From positions 702 through 26,973 of the forward strand of contig MFMI01000008.1 of assembly GCA_001783465.1 (NCBI GenBank): 26,272 bases of DNA, read 5' to 3'. Positions 19,164 to 26,272 of this stretch are shown in pieces. The notes below the pieces were generated by a model. The model was not told where the DNA came from and did no database searches. It worked only from the letters and a program-made list of their open reading frames with translations. Position numbers and translations under genes: made by a program. Position 1 is the stretch's first letter. Every line of letters begins with the position of its first letter. The stretch is from Candidatus Kaiserbacteria bacterium RIFCSPLOWO2_02_FULL_54_13 (GTDB taxonomy: Bacteria > Patescibacteriota > Minisyncoccia > Phycocordibacterales > Phycocordibacteraceae).

Positions 19164-20735
19164 ATGGAATCAATTATTAAAAAAATAGAGGCAGAAATCT
19201 CCGCATGGAGCCCGCAGGGCGGCTCCGAAGAGGTCGGCATCGTACGCGCGACCGGCGACGGCATCGCGGAGGTAGACGGCCTCTCAAATGCCGTTATGTC
19301 CGAAATGGTGCTCTTTGACCCTACGTTTGACCGTACGCTCGCCGAAGCGCTCAAGGACCCAAGTCCGGTCTACGGTCTCGTGTTGAATCTGGAGGAGGAC
19401 GGCGTGCGCGCGGTTATTCTCGGCGACGCCTCAAAGATTTATGAAGGGATGCTCGTGCGCCGGCTGAATCGCCTGCTCTCAATCCCGGTCGGCGAGCCGC
19501 TTGTCGGCCGCGTCGTGAATCCGCTCGGCGAACCGGTTGACGGCAAGGGGTCTTCAGGAGCGACAGAAATGCGACCCATTGAGCGCGAAGCATACGGAGT
19601 CATAGACCGCGCTCCGGTAAATGTTCCTTTGCATACGGGAGTGAAGGCGATTGATGCGATGATACCGATCGGCCGCGGCCAGCGAGAACTCATCATCGGC
19701 GACCGCGGGACCGGCAAGACCAGTATCGCGATTGATACCATCATCAACCAGAAGAACGAGCCGGCTAGCACTCGCCCCGTCTGCATCTATGTCGCTATCG
19801 GTCAGAAAGAGTCAAAGACGGCAAAGCTCGTCGCCGAGCTTGAAGAACGCGGCGCTATGGAATACACCATTATCGTTACGGCGCCCGCCTCCGCTCCAGC
19901 CGCACTCCAGTTCCTCGCGCCTTTCGCGGGCGCGACTATCGGCGAGTACTTTATGGAGCAGGGAAGAGATGCTCTCGTCATTTATGACGACCTTAGTAAG
20001 CAGGCGGTCGCGTATCGTCAGATGTCACTTCTCCTGCGCCGTCCGCCGGGCCGCGAAGCGTATCCGGGCGATATTTTCTACCTGCATTCGCGTCTTCTGG
20101 AGCGCGCCGCGAAACTCTCCAAAGAGAGGGGAGGAGGGTCGCTGACCGCGCTCCCCATTATTGAGACACAGGAAGGAGATGTCTCGGCGTATATCCCAAC
20201 GAATGTCATTTCCATCACCGACGGCCAAATCTATCTAGAAGCGAACCTTTTCAATAAAGGCCAGCGTCCGGCTATAAATGTCGGCATCTCGGTCTCGCGT
20301 GTCGGCTCTTCGGCGCAGACGAAGGCGATGAAAAAGGTCGCAGGCAAGATTAAGCTGGAGCTCGCACAGTTCCGCGAGCTGGAGGCATTCATGCAATTCT
20401 CATCCGACCTGGACGCCGAGACGAAGAAGCGCATTGATGCCGGCCGCCGTATGACCGAAGTTCTGAATCAGGGGCGCGGCGTGCCGCTCCCGTTCCATAT
20501 GGAAGCCGCAGTCATCTTTGCGGCGACGAACGGCTATCTGGACGCTTTTTCTCCCGAAGAAGTGGGCGCTGTTGAAGCAACACTGCAGGAATATTTCTCG
20601 CGAGAAGCGCCGGATGTTCTCGCCGCTATCGGCGAGTCAAAGGAGATTAGTGGACAATTGGAGAAAACGCTTCGTGAGAAATTGGATACATTTGTTGCCC
20701 GTCACGGTTCCGAGACATCGAGTGCTCGTACGTAA
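19164..20735 (+). CDS. atpA: ATP synthase F1 subunit alpha
   Basis: A 523-residue non-catalytic nucleotide-binding subunit. The N-terminal beta-barrel (GIVRATGDGIAEVDGL), Walker A GDRGTGKT (residues 179-186; the usual GDRQTGKT has Gln at the fourth place), LVIYDDLSKQAVAYRQ, and the arginine-finger block SVSRVGSSAQ are present. The C-terminal helical domain is complete. The Gln-to-Gly change in the P-loop is a small oddity. It lies 1 base after atpH and 2 before atpG. Confidence 0.97.
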   Translation: MESIIKKIEAEISAWSPQGGSEEVGIVRATGDGIAEVDGLSNAVMSEMVLFDPTFDRTLAEALKDPSPVYGLVLNLEEDGVRAVILGDASKIYEGMLVRRLNRLLSIPVGEPLVGRVVNPLGEPVDGKGSSGATEMRPIEREAYGVIDRAPVNVPLHTGVKAIDAMIPIGRGQRELIIGDRGTGKTSIAIDTIINQKNEPASTRPVCIYVAIGQKESKTAKLVAELEERGAMEYTIIVTAPASAPAALQFLAPFAGATIGEYFMEQGRDALVIYDDLSKQAVAYRQMSLLLRRPPGREAYPGDIFYLHSRLLERAAKLSKERGGGSLTALPIIETQEGDVSAYIPTNVISITDGQIYLEANLFNKGQRPAINVGISVSRVGSSAQTKAMKKVAGKIKLELAQFRELEAFMQFSSDLDAETKKRIDAGRRMTEVLNQGRGVPLPFHMEAAVIFAATNGYLDAFSPEEVGAVEATLQEYFSREAPDVLAAIGESKEISGQLEKTLREKLDTFVARHGSETSSART

Positions 20736-20737
20736 AT

Positions 20738-21646
20738 ATGGCTTTACGAGATATTAAAACGAAGATACAAGCCACAGAGCGTACGCACAAGGTAACGCGC
20801 GCGATGGAAGCCGTCTCGGCGGTGAAGATGCGCACAACGCAGAGCACCGCGCTCGCCGGTCGGCCCTATGCGCGCGCGGCTCTCTCTATACTCGCGCGGC
20901 TCTCTGGAAGCGCCGATATCATGCGGCATCCGCTCGCGCATGTGCGACGGGCGGAGCGCTGTGCGCTTGTCATCCTCACAAGCGACAAGGGACTCGCGGG
21001 CGCGCTCAACAGCGGCGTCATCAAGGCGGCGGCCGAAGCGGTGGCCGCGTACCCGGTCGCGGCCGTCACGGTGTATGCCTACGGCAAGAAAGGCGAAGAA
21101 TACTTCGCACGCCGCGGCTACCGCATCGCGCGTGCATTTGAGAACAAGCAAGATGTCGTTGAGTTCTCTGTTATGGAGGAGCTTGCGGCGGAGCTCTCAC
21201 AAGAGTTCATGAAAGAAACCTATGATGAGGTGCTGGTCGCGTACAGCAACTTCAAATCAACGTTTGAACAAGTACCCGCCGTGCGCCGTTTGCTCCCGCT
21301 CACGCTCGCGAATATTGAACAACTCGTCAGAGACATCGTGCCGGTGAAAGGGAAGTGGAGCGAGCTCGGACCCATAGAGTCTCCCGCGGCATATTCTATT
21401 GAACCGGACGGAAAAGAAGTATTGAATTATCTCATCCCGCGCCTCGTCTCCGTCTCGCTGTACCACTTCTTGCTTGAAGCGAAAGCGTCAGAACATTCCG
21501 CGCGCATGGTGGCGATGAAAAACGCTTCGGATAAATCGCGCGAGGTCGCACACGACCTCACGCGCCTTTTCAACAAAATCCGCCAGGCGGGCATCACCCG
21601 CGAGGTCTCCGAGATCGTCGGCGGCCGCGAAGCCCTCACCACTTGA
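20738..21646 (+). CDS. atpG: ATP synthase F1 subunit gamma
   Basis: A 302-residue central-stalk subunit. The N-terminal helix ALRDIKTKIQATERTHKVTRAMEAVSAVKM and the C-terminal helix (ARMVAMKNASDKSREVAHDL...INKIRQAGITREVSEIVGG-like) form the rotating coiled-coil. The middle holds the usual Rossmann-like domain with LTSDKGLAGALNS. The length is close to normal. The toxin gene begins 2 bases after its stop, breaking the usual gamma-beta adjacency. Confidence 0.96.
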   Translation: MALRDIKTKIQATERTHKVTRAMEAVSAVKMRTTQSTALAGRPYARAALSILARLSGSADIMRHPLAHVRRAERCALVILTSDKGLAGALNSGVIKAAAEAVAAYPVAAVTVYAYGKKGEEYFARRGYRIARAFENKQDVVEFSVMEELAAELSQEFMKETYDEVLVAYSNFKSTFEQVPAVRRLLPLTLANIEQLVRDIVPVKGKWSELGPIESPAAYSIEPDGKEVLNYLIPRLVSVSLYHFLLEAKASEHSARMVAMKNASDKSREVAHDLTRLFNKIRQAGITREVSEIVGGREALTT

Positions 21647-21648
21647 AT

Positions 21649-22035
21649 ATGTGGAAAGATTTTACAAAATGGTTCAAGGGAAAGACGGAAGTACATAATG
21701 AAAAAGCGCGACCATTCTTTCGAGAAGGCGAAGTGTGGTTTGCGGCACTTGGTGCAAATATCGGATTCGAACAAGATGGACGCGGTGAGCAATATTTGCG
21801 ACCAGTCGTGGTCATCAGAAAATTCAATAAGGAGATTTGCTGGGGTATTCCGCTAACGAAGAATCAGAAGAAAAGTGTCTATTATTTTTCATTCACCTTA
21901 AACGATACAACAAGCACCGCTATACTTTCTCAGATTCGCCTTGTAGATGCAAAGCGCCTGTATTACCGTATTGGAACGGTTTCTGAAATTGAGTTTGTTG
22001 AAATGAAAAAACGGCTCAAAGCATTACTGCCATGA
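21649..22035 (+). CDS. MazF/PemK-like toxin inside the atp operon
   Basis: A 128-residue protein. After a basic N-terminal helix (FTKWFKGKTEVH) comes a MazF/PemK fold: FREGEVWFAALGANIGFEQ (the R-G-E/D-x-W/V-x-x strand), LRPVVVIRKF (the R-P-V-V-V core), and LSQIRLVDAKRL. Such proteins are RNA endonucleases that halt translation. No antitoxin gene is visible upstream (atpG lies 2 bases away) or in the 118 bases downstream. A TTG two codons earlier is a possible alternative start. It is AT-richer than the atp genes around it, which points to acquisition. Confidence 0.82.
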   Translation: MWKDFTKWFKGKTEVHNEKARPFFREGEVWFAALGANIGFEQDGRGEQYLRPVVVIRKFNKEICWGIPLTKNQKKSVYYFSFTLNDTTSTAILSQIRLVDAKRLYYRIGTVSEIEFVEMKKRLKALLP

Positions 22036-22153
22036 ACCGTCTTTCATTTTTACCCCTTGCGGGGAGGGCCGAAGCCGTTTGTACCGGTATCATAGGGCAT
22101 ACAGAATGGGAAGTCAATGAACTCTGTGGACAAATCGTTTTAACTAAATAAAT

Positions 22154-22714
22154 ATGGAATCAATTACTTTTATCACTGGAAATGCGGCAAAAGCCCAATT
22201 CTTGAGCGATTATTTCAAGCGCCCATTTGAACACGTAAAGTTAGACCTTCCGGAAATCCAGAGTTTAGATTTACAAGAGGTGGTTGAAGATAAAGCGAAA
22301 CGAGCTTATGAACACGCCCAGAAGCCCGTACTAGTCGAAGATGTCTCGCTGGTCTTACTCGCGTTGAAAAAAATGCCTGGTCCGTTTATCAAATGGTTCG
22401 TCGAGGCTTTAGGGGATCAGGGCATCTGTGATTTAGCAACCCAAATTGGCGATAGGCGCGCGCACGTTGAGATTATATTTGCACTCTATGACGGTACGAA
22501 TATGCGGACTTTTACCGGCGAGATGGACGGTACGATTGCTGTGGAGCCCGATGGAGCAAGCGGTTTCGGCTGGGATACCGTTTTCATCAATGATGGATAT
22601 GAGATAACTCGGGCAAAAATGGCGGAAAAAGATAAGGAGGAATGGCGCGTGACAGGAATGAGAGACAAAGCGCTTGTGAAGATGCATGAATATTTTAACA
22701 ATCAAGAAAAATAA
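22154..22714 (+). CDS. non-canonical purine NTP pyrophosphatase, RdgB/HAM1 family
   Basis: A 186-residue protein. TFITGNAAKAQFL is the substrate-binding S/T-x-N-x-x-K motif, VLVEDVSLVL holds the acidic metal-binding residues, MPGPFIKWFVEALG and FGWDTVFIND match further HAM1 blocks, and K-A-L near the end closes the site. The family removes ITP, XTP and dITP so they are not built into nucleic acids. It lies 118 bases after the toxin gene and 1 base before atpD. It shares the AT-rich composition of the toxin, so both may have entered together. Confidence 0.85.
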   Translation: MESITFITGNAAKAQFLSDYFKRPFEHVKLDLPEIQSLDLQEVVEDKAKRAYEHAQKPVLVEDVSLVLLALKKMPGPFIKWFVEALGDQGICDLATQIGDRRAHVEIIFALYDGTNMRTFTGEMDGTIAVEPDGASGFGWDTVFINDGYEITRAKMAEKDKEEWRVTGMRDKALVKMHEYFNNQEK

Positions 22715-22715
22715 T

Positions 22716-24170
22716 ATGAACCCCGTTAGAAATGAAAATATAAATAAAAATGAACACAAAAATCCCGCTATTTCTAACGGGGTGAACGGAGTCATTATAG
22801 AAATCATCGGGCCGGTCGTGGACGTGCATTTTCCAACGGAGGATTCAAACAGCCGCAGGCCAGCTATCGGCGACGCGCTCATTATTGAGAAGAGCGGCAC
22901 GCACGGCCGCATCACGCTTGAAGTCGCCTCGCACCAAGGCATGGACCGCGTGCGCGCCATTTCGCTCAACGAGACAGCGGGGCTCGCTCGCGGCGAGGAG
23001 GTGCGGAATACGGGTGCGCCAATCTCCGTCCCTGTGGGCGAAGTCACGCTCGGACGGCTCTTTAACGTGCTCGGCGACCCGGTTGATGGGAAAGGGCCGA
23101 TGGAGAAGGATGTGAAGCGTCTCCCTATCCATCGCGCTCCGCCCACCTTTGACGAGCAGACGACGAAGGCCGAAGTGTTTGAAACGGGAATCAAAGCGAT
23201 TGACCTTATCATTCCATTTTTGAAGGGAGGGAAAGTCGGTTTATTCGGCGGCGCAGGCGTCGGTAAGACGGTGCTCATCCAGGAGCTCATCCGAAACGTC
23301 GCGACCGAGCACGGCGGCTACTCCGTCTTCGCCGGTGTCGGCGAGCGCGTGCGCGAAGGCAACGATCTCTATCACGAGATGGAAGAGTCCGGAGTGCTCG
23401 CGAAGACGGCGCTCGTGTTCGGCCAGATGAACGAAGTCCCGGGCGCTCGCGCCCGTGTCGCGCTCTCGGGGCTTACGCAGGCAGAATACTTCCGCGACGA
23501 GGGTGGCAAGGACGTCCTCTTCTTTATGGACAACGTCTTCCGCTTCATCCAGGCGGGCTCCGAAGTTTCCTCTCTGCTTGGTCGCGTGCCGAGCGCGGTG
23601 GGTTACCAACCGACTCTCGCTGAAGAGATGGGGAAGCTCCAAGAGCGCATCACTTCAACCAAGAAGGGCTCCATCACCAGCGTGCAGGCGGTGTATGTCC
23701 CCGCAGACGACCTCACCGATCCGGCGCCCGCGACGACCTTCGCCCACCTGGACGGCACCGTCGTACTCTCCCGCGCACTCGCCTCGCTTGGCATCTATCC
23801 GGCGATTGACCCTCTGGAGTCGTCTTCTGCGGCGCTCACTCCCGATATCGTTGGGACCGAGCACTATCGCGTTGCCAACACCGTGAAGCAGGTGCTCCAG
23901 CGCTACAAGGACCTGCAGGACATCATCGCCATTCTCGGCATTGAAGAACTCTCTGACGACGACCGCCAAACGGTCTATCGCGCGCGCAAGCTCCAGAAAT
24001 TCCTTTCACAGCCGTTCTACGTCGGCGAACCATTTACGGGTACCCCTGGCCAATATGTCTCGCGCGAAGAAACCGTGCGCGGTTTTAAAGAGATTGTAGA
24101 AGGGAAGCACGACGATAAGCCGGAGCAGGCGTTCTATATGAAAGGAGGGATAGATCAAGTCTCCGCGTAG
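22716..24170 (+). CDS. atpD: ATP synthase F1 subunit beta with repeat-derived N-terminus
   Basis: A 484-residue catalytic subunit. Walker A GGAGVGKT (residues 178-185), the catalytic-Glu block GVGERVREGNDLYHEM, and the DELSEED equivalent EELSDDDR are present. Typical beta subunits begin close to the strand GVIIEIIGPVVDVHFP. Here about 24 residues (NPVRN...AISNGV) precede it and are encoded by a 14-bp inverted repeat and its A-rich loop. The ATG at 22716, 1 base after the rdgB-like stop, is preferred over an earlier in-frame ATG at 22686. A GTG at 22782, at the end of the repeat, could be the ancestral start. A 6-bp hairpin spans the stop codon (24161-24175). Confidence 0.96.
   Translation: MNPVRNENINKNEHKNPAISNGVNGVIIEIIGPVVDVHFPTEDSNSRRPAIGDALIIEKSGTHGRITLEVASHQGMDRVRAISLNETAGLARGEEVRNTGAPISVPVGEVTLGRLFNVLGDPVDGKGPMEKDVKRLPIHRAPPTFDEQTTKAEVFETGIKAIDLIIPFLKGGKVGLFGGAGVGKTVLIQELIRNVATEHGGYSVFAGVGERVREGNDLYHEMEESGVLAKTALVFGQMNEVPGARARVALSGLTQAEYFRDEGGKDVLFFMDNVFRFIQAGSEVSSLLGRVPSAVGYQPTLAEEMGKLQERITSTKKGSITSVQAVYVPADDLTDPAPATTFAHLDGTVVLSRALASLGIYPAIDPLESSSAALTPDIVGTEHYRVANTVKQVLQRYKDLQDIIAILGIEELSDDDRQTVYRARKLQKFLSQPFYVGEPFTGTPGQYVSREETVRGFKEIVEGKHDDKPEQAFYMKGGIDQVSA
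22720..22783. repeat. palindromic repeat, TTAGAAAT family, copy 3, inside atpD
   Basis: ACCCCGTTAGAAAT (22720-22733) and ATTTCTAACGGGGT (22770-22783) pair perfectly over 14 bases around a 36-base A-rich loop. The arms are the same sequence as the repeats at 940-967 and 8812-8840. In this copy the frame is such that the internal TAG is not read and the element is translated as P-V-R-N...I-S-N-G. Confidence 0.92.
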
Positions 24171-24187
24171 CGGAGGTCCTGAACGGA

Positions 24188-24442
24188 GTGAAGGATATGA
24201 AAACGTTCCACCTTACGGTCGCAAAAGTCGGAGAAAATCTCTTTGACGGAAAGGTGATCTCTGTCTCTCTTCCCGGGAGCGAGGGAGTGTTCCAGGTTCT
24301 CGCCGAGCACGAGGCATTCGTTTCTGAACTGAAAGAAGGCGAGATGCATATCAGGACTTCAGATGGTCAGATATCTGATTTCCGGCTTCCAGATGGCGGG
24401 GTGGCCGAAGTCTCTCGCAACCAAGCGACTGTTCTTCTCTAG
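24188..24442 (+). CDS. atpC: ATP synthase F1 subunit epsilon, short form
   Basis: An 84-residue beta-sandwich domain only: FHLTVAKVGENLFDGKV, SLPGSEGVFQVLAEHEAFVSEL, and a closing GGVAEVSRNQATVLL. The C-terminal two-helix arm that inhibits ATP hydrolysis in many bacteria is missing, so that form of regulation is absent. A GTG start at 24188 has GGAGGT (24172-24177) 10 bases upstream; an ATG at 24197 is the alternative and gives 81 residues. It closes the atp operon. Confidence 0.9.
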   Translation: MKDMKTFHLTVAKVGENLFDGKVISVSLPGSEGVFQVLAEHEAFVSELKEGEMHIRTSDGQISDFRLPDGGVAEVSRNQATVLL

Positions 24443-24466
24443 CACTTGCGCATATTCCATAAAGCG

Positions 24467-24472
24467 TATACT
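24467..24472 (+). promoter_or_regulatory. -10 box of the downstream membrane-protein gene
   Basis: TATACT lies 6 bases (GGGGGC) before the ATG at 24479, again with leaderless geometry. Confidence 0.55.
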
Positions 24473-24478
24473 GGGGGC

Positions 24479-24922
24479 ATGGACTCCGACGGGGATTCCG
24501 AGGGGGGCGGGGATACGAAAGCAAGTATCATAAGTGTTCCCCCGCGCCGCGAAATACCGCATTATCACGGCGATGAAACGCGGGTCATTTTCGTTGTGAG
24601 TGCGATTGTGCTTATCGTCGCGCAATCCACCGGCGCGGACCTCCCGCTCTCTACGGCCGGCTCGGTCATGTCCGCCGTCCTGTTGGTCATTGCGGCTGGA
24701 GTGACGAATCCGGCACAGCACGGGATACATTGGACGAACGCGTGTATCGCCACCGCTGGCACCATCCTCTTCGGCATCACCGCCATTGACCGTTATCGTG
24801 CGGGAGTGAGCATCTTTGAACCCTCTTTCATTTACGTTGAAGCGCTTGCACTCCTCTCGCTCATCGCGCTCTACTTCACCACGCGGACTATCCGCGGTAT
24901 CCGCATGCGTCCGAAGTTCTGA
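24479..24922 (+). CDS. 147-residue membrane protein, unknown function
   Basis: The start is set by the -10 box 6 bases upstream. A hydrophilic N-terminus rich in Asp, Gly and Ser (residues 1-32) is followed by about four hydrophobic helices (roughly 36-53, 57-76, 85-103 and 118-136) and a basic tail TIRGIRMRPKF. By the positive-inside rule both ends should face the cytosol. No family is recognised. It is transcribed separately from the atp operon and converges with the kinase-fold gene 17 bases away, with no clear terminator between. Confidence 0.7.
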   Translation: MDSDGDSEGGGDTKASIISVPPRREIPHYHGDETRVIFVVSAIVLIVAQSTGADLPLSTAGSVMSAVLLVIAAGVTNPAQHGIHWTNACIATAGTILFGITAIDRYRAGVSIFEPSFIYVEALALLSLIALYFTTRTIRGIRMRPKF

Positions 24923-24939
24923 CGTTGTCCCCCGCACCG

Positions 24940-25950
24940 CTAATGCATTGAGGATTCATAATACTTACGAATAAATTCATGAAGACGTTTTGCCGCTTCC
25001 TTTTTGTCCGTATCTGTTCTCTGGAGCATGTAAAGATATGACACCATGATCGCAGAAGCATAGATGACAAAGAAAGAATCCAAATCATGATCAACTTTAA
25101 GCCCTCCTTCATTTTCGTAGCCAGCGACAAAAGAGTCAAAAAGTCCCTTGTCACCGCTAAGGCCCCAAATATCTGCACCGATACGGTATAGAGGCATTAA
25201 CTGATGCTCAATAAGCCACTCTTCTTTCGGAGGGAAGGTATCTATCAAATAGAGTGTCCCATTCGAAAAAATAGCATTTTGACTATGGGAGTCACCGCTG
25301 TGCGCAAGTTCATTGCTCAAACGGCCTTCAAACAGCTTACGATTCTTGTTGCGAAAGGCCTCCAAAAAATCACAATATTCCGATGATTCTTCTTTGCTGA
25401 TGTGTTCAGTTACCGACTGCATCCACTCTCGCAGATCTTTGATCCTATCGGCAAATAGCTGATGATAATTATGACCCTCCACCTTGACCGTCCTTGCCTG
25501 TTTTAGGGTTTGTGCAAGTTGCTTGCCCATGGTGAACGCCTCGTCTTTTGTTATTTCGCCGCGCATCAACTTCTCGAACAACACATCGTTCGCATCAACA
25601 CGGTTCATGACGATAAGGAGCTCCTCCGCCGCATCGATAAGTTTTGTGAACTGTAATTGGTCGTCGTGCACCCTCACCCCTTTCAGTTCAAGGTAGATAG
25701 ACGGACTGAGAGAATGATTCCATTCAAAGTCACGTTTTGTGAAGTTGAAACGTGCGTCTCTGTCTGATAGGTCGCGGAACCCTTTATTGAAAAAATCGTT
25801 GTCGTTTTTGTAAAGCTTATACACGGTGTCATCAAAAACGAACACATTGGAAATGACTGTCTCAATGTGGAGTGGCGACTTATTTTCTCCCGGTACCTTG
25901 CCGCTTTCGAGCAAGGTCAGGATATTTTTTTGAGAATACGACACGAACAT
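24940..25950 (-). CDS. aminoglycoside-phosphotransferase-like kinase-fold protein
   Basis: A 336-residue protein. ELAHSGDSHSQNAIFSNGTLYLIDTFPP matches the APH/choline-kinase catalytic loop (H-x-G-D-x-H-x-x-N, then I-D-x-F): Asp220 would be the base, and Asn225 and Asp237 the metal ligands. Near the N-terminus NVFVFDDTVYKLYKND resembles the strand with the ATP-binding lysine. The following helix-rich region is typical of the C-terminal lobe. Related stand-alone proteins phosphorylate small molecules or proteins; the substrate here is unknown, and drug resistance should not be inferred. Its AT-rich composition differs from the atp region. A terminator hairpin lies 28 bases upstream of its start. 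Confidence 0.7.
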   Translation of the reverse strand: MFVSYSQKNILTLLESGKVPGENKSPLHIETVISNVFVFDDTVYKLYKNDNDFFNKGFRDLSDRDARFNFTKRDFEWNHSLSPSIYLELKGVRVHDDQLQFTKLIDAAEELLIVMNRVDANDVLFEKLMRGEITKDEAFTMGKQLAQTLKQARTVKVEGHNYHQLFADRIKDLREWMQSVTEHISKEESSEYCDFLEAFRNKNRKLFEGRLSNELAHSGDSHSQNAIFSNGTLYLIDTFPPKEEWLIEHQLMPLYRIGADIWGLSGDKGLFDSFVAGYENEGGLKVDHDLDSFFVIYASAIMVSYLYMLQRTDTDKKEAAKRLHEFIRKYYESSMH

Positions 25951-25977
25951 AGCTTAACAACTCGGTCCTAAAATAGA

Positions 25978-26017
25978 AAGCGCGGGCGACAAGGGATTCC
26001 CTCTGTCGTCCGCGCTT
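25978..26017. terminator. terminator hairpin of the IMPase-family gene
   Basis: AAGCGCGGGCGACA (25978-25991) and TGTCGTCCGCGCTT (26004-26017) form a 14-bp stem with one wobble pair. On the minus strand it follows the stop at 26027 and continues into a short T-run (TTTCTATTTTA). Confidence 0.85.
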
Positions 26018-26026
26018 GGACTCGCG

Positions 26027-26272
26027 TCAATTGCAGGCCTTCACCGCTTCGACCAGGAGGTCGTGGATGTGCCCGTTGGACATCAAATGCCCGGCAATTT
26101 TGTTGTCGCTGTAGTGTAGCGGTTCGCCGAAGATGTCCGTCACCTTGCCGCCTGCCTCCGTCACGATGATGTGGCCGGGGGCAGTGTCATGATGCTTGGT
26201 GCCCGGGAAGACCGTCCCCGCGAATTCGCCCGTCGCGACCGCGACCTCGATGTAACCGATGCTGCAGATGTT
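26027..26272 (-). CDS. inositol monophosphatase family protein, C-terminal part (truncated by window edge)
   Basis: The minus-strand frame is open from the right edge to a TGA at 26029-26027 and gives 81 residues. HHDTAPGHIIVTEAGGKVTD corresponds to the second IMPase motif (W-D-x-A-A-G...E-A-G-G), with Asp as metal ligand and Trp replaced by His. FGEPLHYSDN and a final helix follow. The family includes inositol monophosphatases, fructose-1,6-bisphosphatases and the CysQ-type 3'(2'),5'-bisphosphate nucleotidases. The missing N-terminal part is needed to choose among them. Confidence 0.85.
   Translation of the reverse strand, partial: NICSIGYIEVAVATGEFAGTVFPGTKHHDTAPGHIIVTEAGGKVTDIFGEPLHYSDNKIAGHLMSNGHIHDLLVEAVKACN

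Noticed and set aside
22686..22715. Earlier in-frame ATG of atpD inside the upstream gene
   Set aside because: It would add ten residues without family similarity. The ATG at 22716 directly after the upstream stop is more natural.
24940..25950. Antibiotic resistance aminoglycoside phosphotransferase
   Set aside because: Only the general kinase-fold catalytic loop is recognisable. The sequence is otherwise unlike resistance enzymes, so the substrate is left open.

Overview
The window looks like a chromosomal segment of a Candidate Phyla Radiation (Patescibacteria) bacterium, most likely a Parcubacteria-type lineage. This is inferred, not measured. The reasons are compact genes with very short spacers, a pared-down F-type ATP synthase (mini delta, short epsilon), shortened or insertion-bearing housekeeping proteins, almost no Shine-Dalgarno sequences, and many short palindromic repeats both between and inside genes. 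TGA behaves as a normal stop, so the code is not the recoded one of Gracilibacteria or Absconditabacteria.

Layout. 1-4482: the C-terminal part of a ZIP metal transporter, a small holin-like membrane protein, a DedA protein, and a large HerA/TraG-like ATPase followed by a 41-residue protein. DedA and the ATPase diverge from one shared palindromic -10 box. 4527-6319: a membrane-anchored FKBP isomerase overlapping tgt. 6370-15131: a small unknown gene, uvrB, uvrA, a cytosolic-looking M23 peptidase, a short uvrC, ddl and an HD-domain phosphohydrolase. All three Uvr excision-repair genes are here. 15262-16896: a tRNA cluster with three Ala isoacceptors (TGC, CGC, GGC), Val(CAC), Pro(CGG), and a complete Pro(GGG) gene sitting inside the anticodon region of another Pro-type tRNA. 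Two small GIY-YIG nuclease genes lie among tRNA-Ala genes and tRNA-like fragments. 16967-17380: a 29-residue zinc-ribbon protein and a convergent SWIB-domain protein. 17463-24442: atpBEFHAG, then a MazF/PemK-like toxin and a RdgB/HAM1-like pyrophosphatase, then atpDC. 24479-26272: a membrane protein, an aminoglycoside-phosphotransferase-like kinase-fold protein, and the end of an inositol monophosphatase family gene.

Three themes cut across the genes. First, many genes start 6-9 bases after an extended -10 box (TGnTATAMT) with no leader and no ribosome-binding site, which suggests leaderless transcription. Second, palindromic repeats have entered coding sequences in frame (tgt twice, uvrA twice, uvrB, uvrC, atpD) or supply stop codons (dedA, uvrB, and a remnant opposite uvrB). 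They resemble in principle the Rickettsia palindromic elements. In tgt one coincides with loss of the zinc ligands, and in uvrC one sits next to the lost iron-sulphur cysteines. Third, the tRNA cluster seems to have been a target for insertions, giving the nested tRNA and the GIY-YIG genes flanked by copies of a tRNA-Ala 5' end.
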